Below are positions 5,109 to 5,126 of a DNA stretch of 5,126 nt, piece after piece (within the stretch, counting starts at the first letter, position 1; the number at the start of each line of letters is the position of its first letter). This DNA is from Brevundimonas sp. GTDB taxonomy: Bacteria > Pseudomonadota > Alphaproteobacteria > Caulobacterales > Caulobacteraceae. The notes under the pieces were generated by a model. That model saw only the letters and a program-made list of their open reading frames with translations. It was not told the origin of the DNA and did no database searches. The translations under genes were made by a program, and so were the position numbers. The DNA lies in contig NZ_JAVHLH010000202.1 of NCBI RefSeq assembly GCF_031082345.1, forward strand, positions 1-5,126, written 5' to 3'.

Positions 5109-5126
5109 GCGCGCGTCTCGGATTGG

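Noticed and set aside
5109..5126. Possible Zur operator or promoter for the receptor.
   Set aside because: Only 18 nt of leader are in the window, and they show nothing beyond a weak GAGA ribosome binding site.

Overview
This high-GC window of compact, leaderless-looking genes most resembles an alphaproteobacterium of the Caulobacter/Brevundimonas type. The clues are family-level: strong G/C bias at third codon positions, a SapC-family protein next to a TonB-dependent receptor, and a promoter candidate close to the Caulobacter housekeeping consensus (TTGACGS-N10-14-GCTANAWC). The genus is an inference, not a demonstrated fact.

Layout, left to right. (1) 1-304, minus strand: the first 101 codons of an unrecognised protein with a cytosolic N-terminus and one membrane segment, running off the left edge. 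(2) 305-660: a divergent intergenic region without a credible gene. It is full of potential RNA hairpins and contains a textbook plus-strand intrinsic terminator (522-552) with no protein gene upstream of it on that strand. (3) 661-2101, plus strand: a two-gene operon of a zinc-independent NADP-dependent MDR oxidoreductase (PTGR/CurA/YncB-like), followed 10 nt later by a small MaoC/hotdog-like protein that appears to lack the hydratase catalytic pair. (4) 2101-2175: a nested inverted repeat between convergent genes, probably a bidirectional terminator. (5) 2186-2983, minus strand: a SapC-family protein. (6) 2984-3080: a 97-nt spacer with a good housekeeping promoter candidate for sapC, overlapped by a palindrome and a T-run. 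(7) 3081-5108, minus strand: a complete TonB-dependent outer-membrane receptor of the ZnuD (zinc uptake) type. Only 18 nt of its leader are inside the window, so any Zur operator is out of view.

Functionally there are two blocks. The plus-strand pair looks like small-molecule metabolism: reduction of an activated C=C bond by the reductase, with an acyl-CoA-fold partner that may bind rather than hydrate. The minus-strand pair is envelope-related: a probable metal-uptake receptor and a SapC protein of unknown role. Nothing here amounts to a clear new defence or mobile system. The least explained items are the structured region with an orphan terminator at 341-552, the degenerate MaoC protein, and the ZnuD-like receptor whose histidine-rich loop is replaced by an acidic one.
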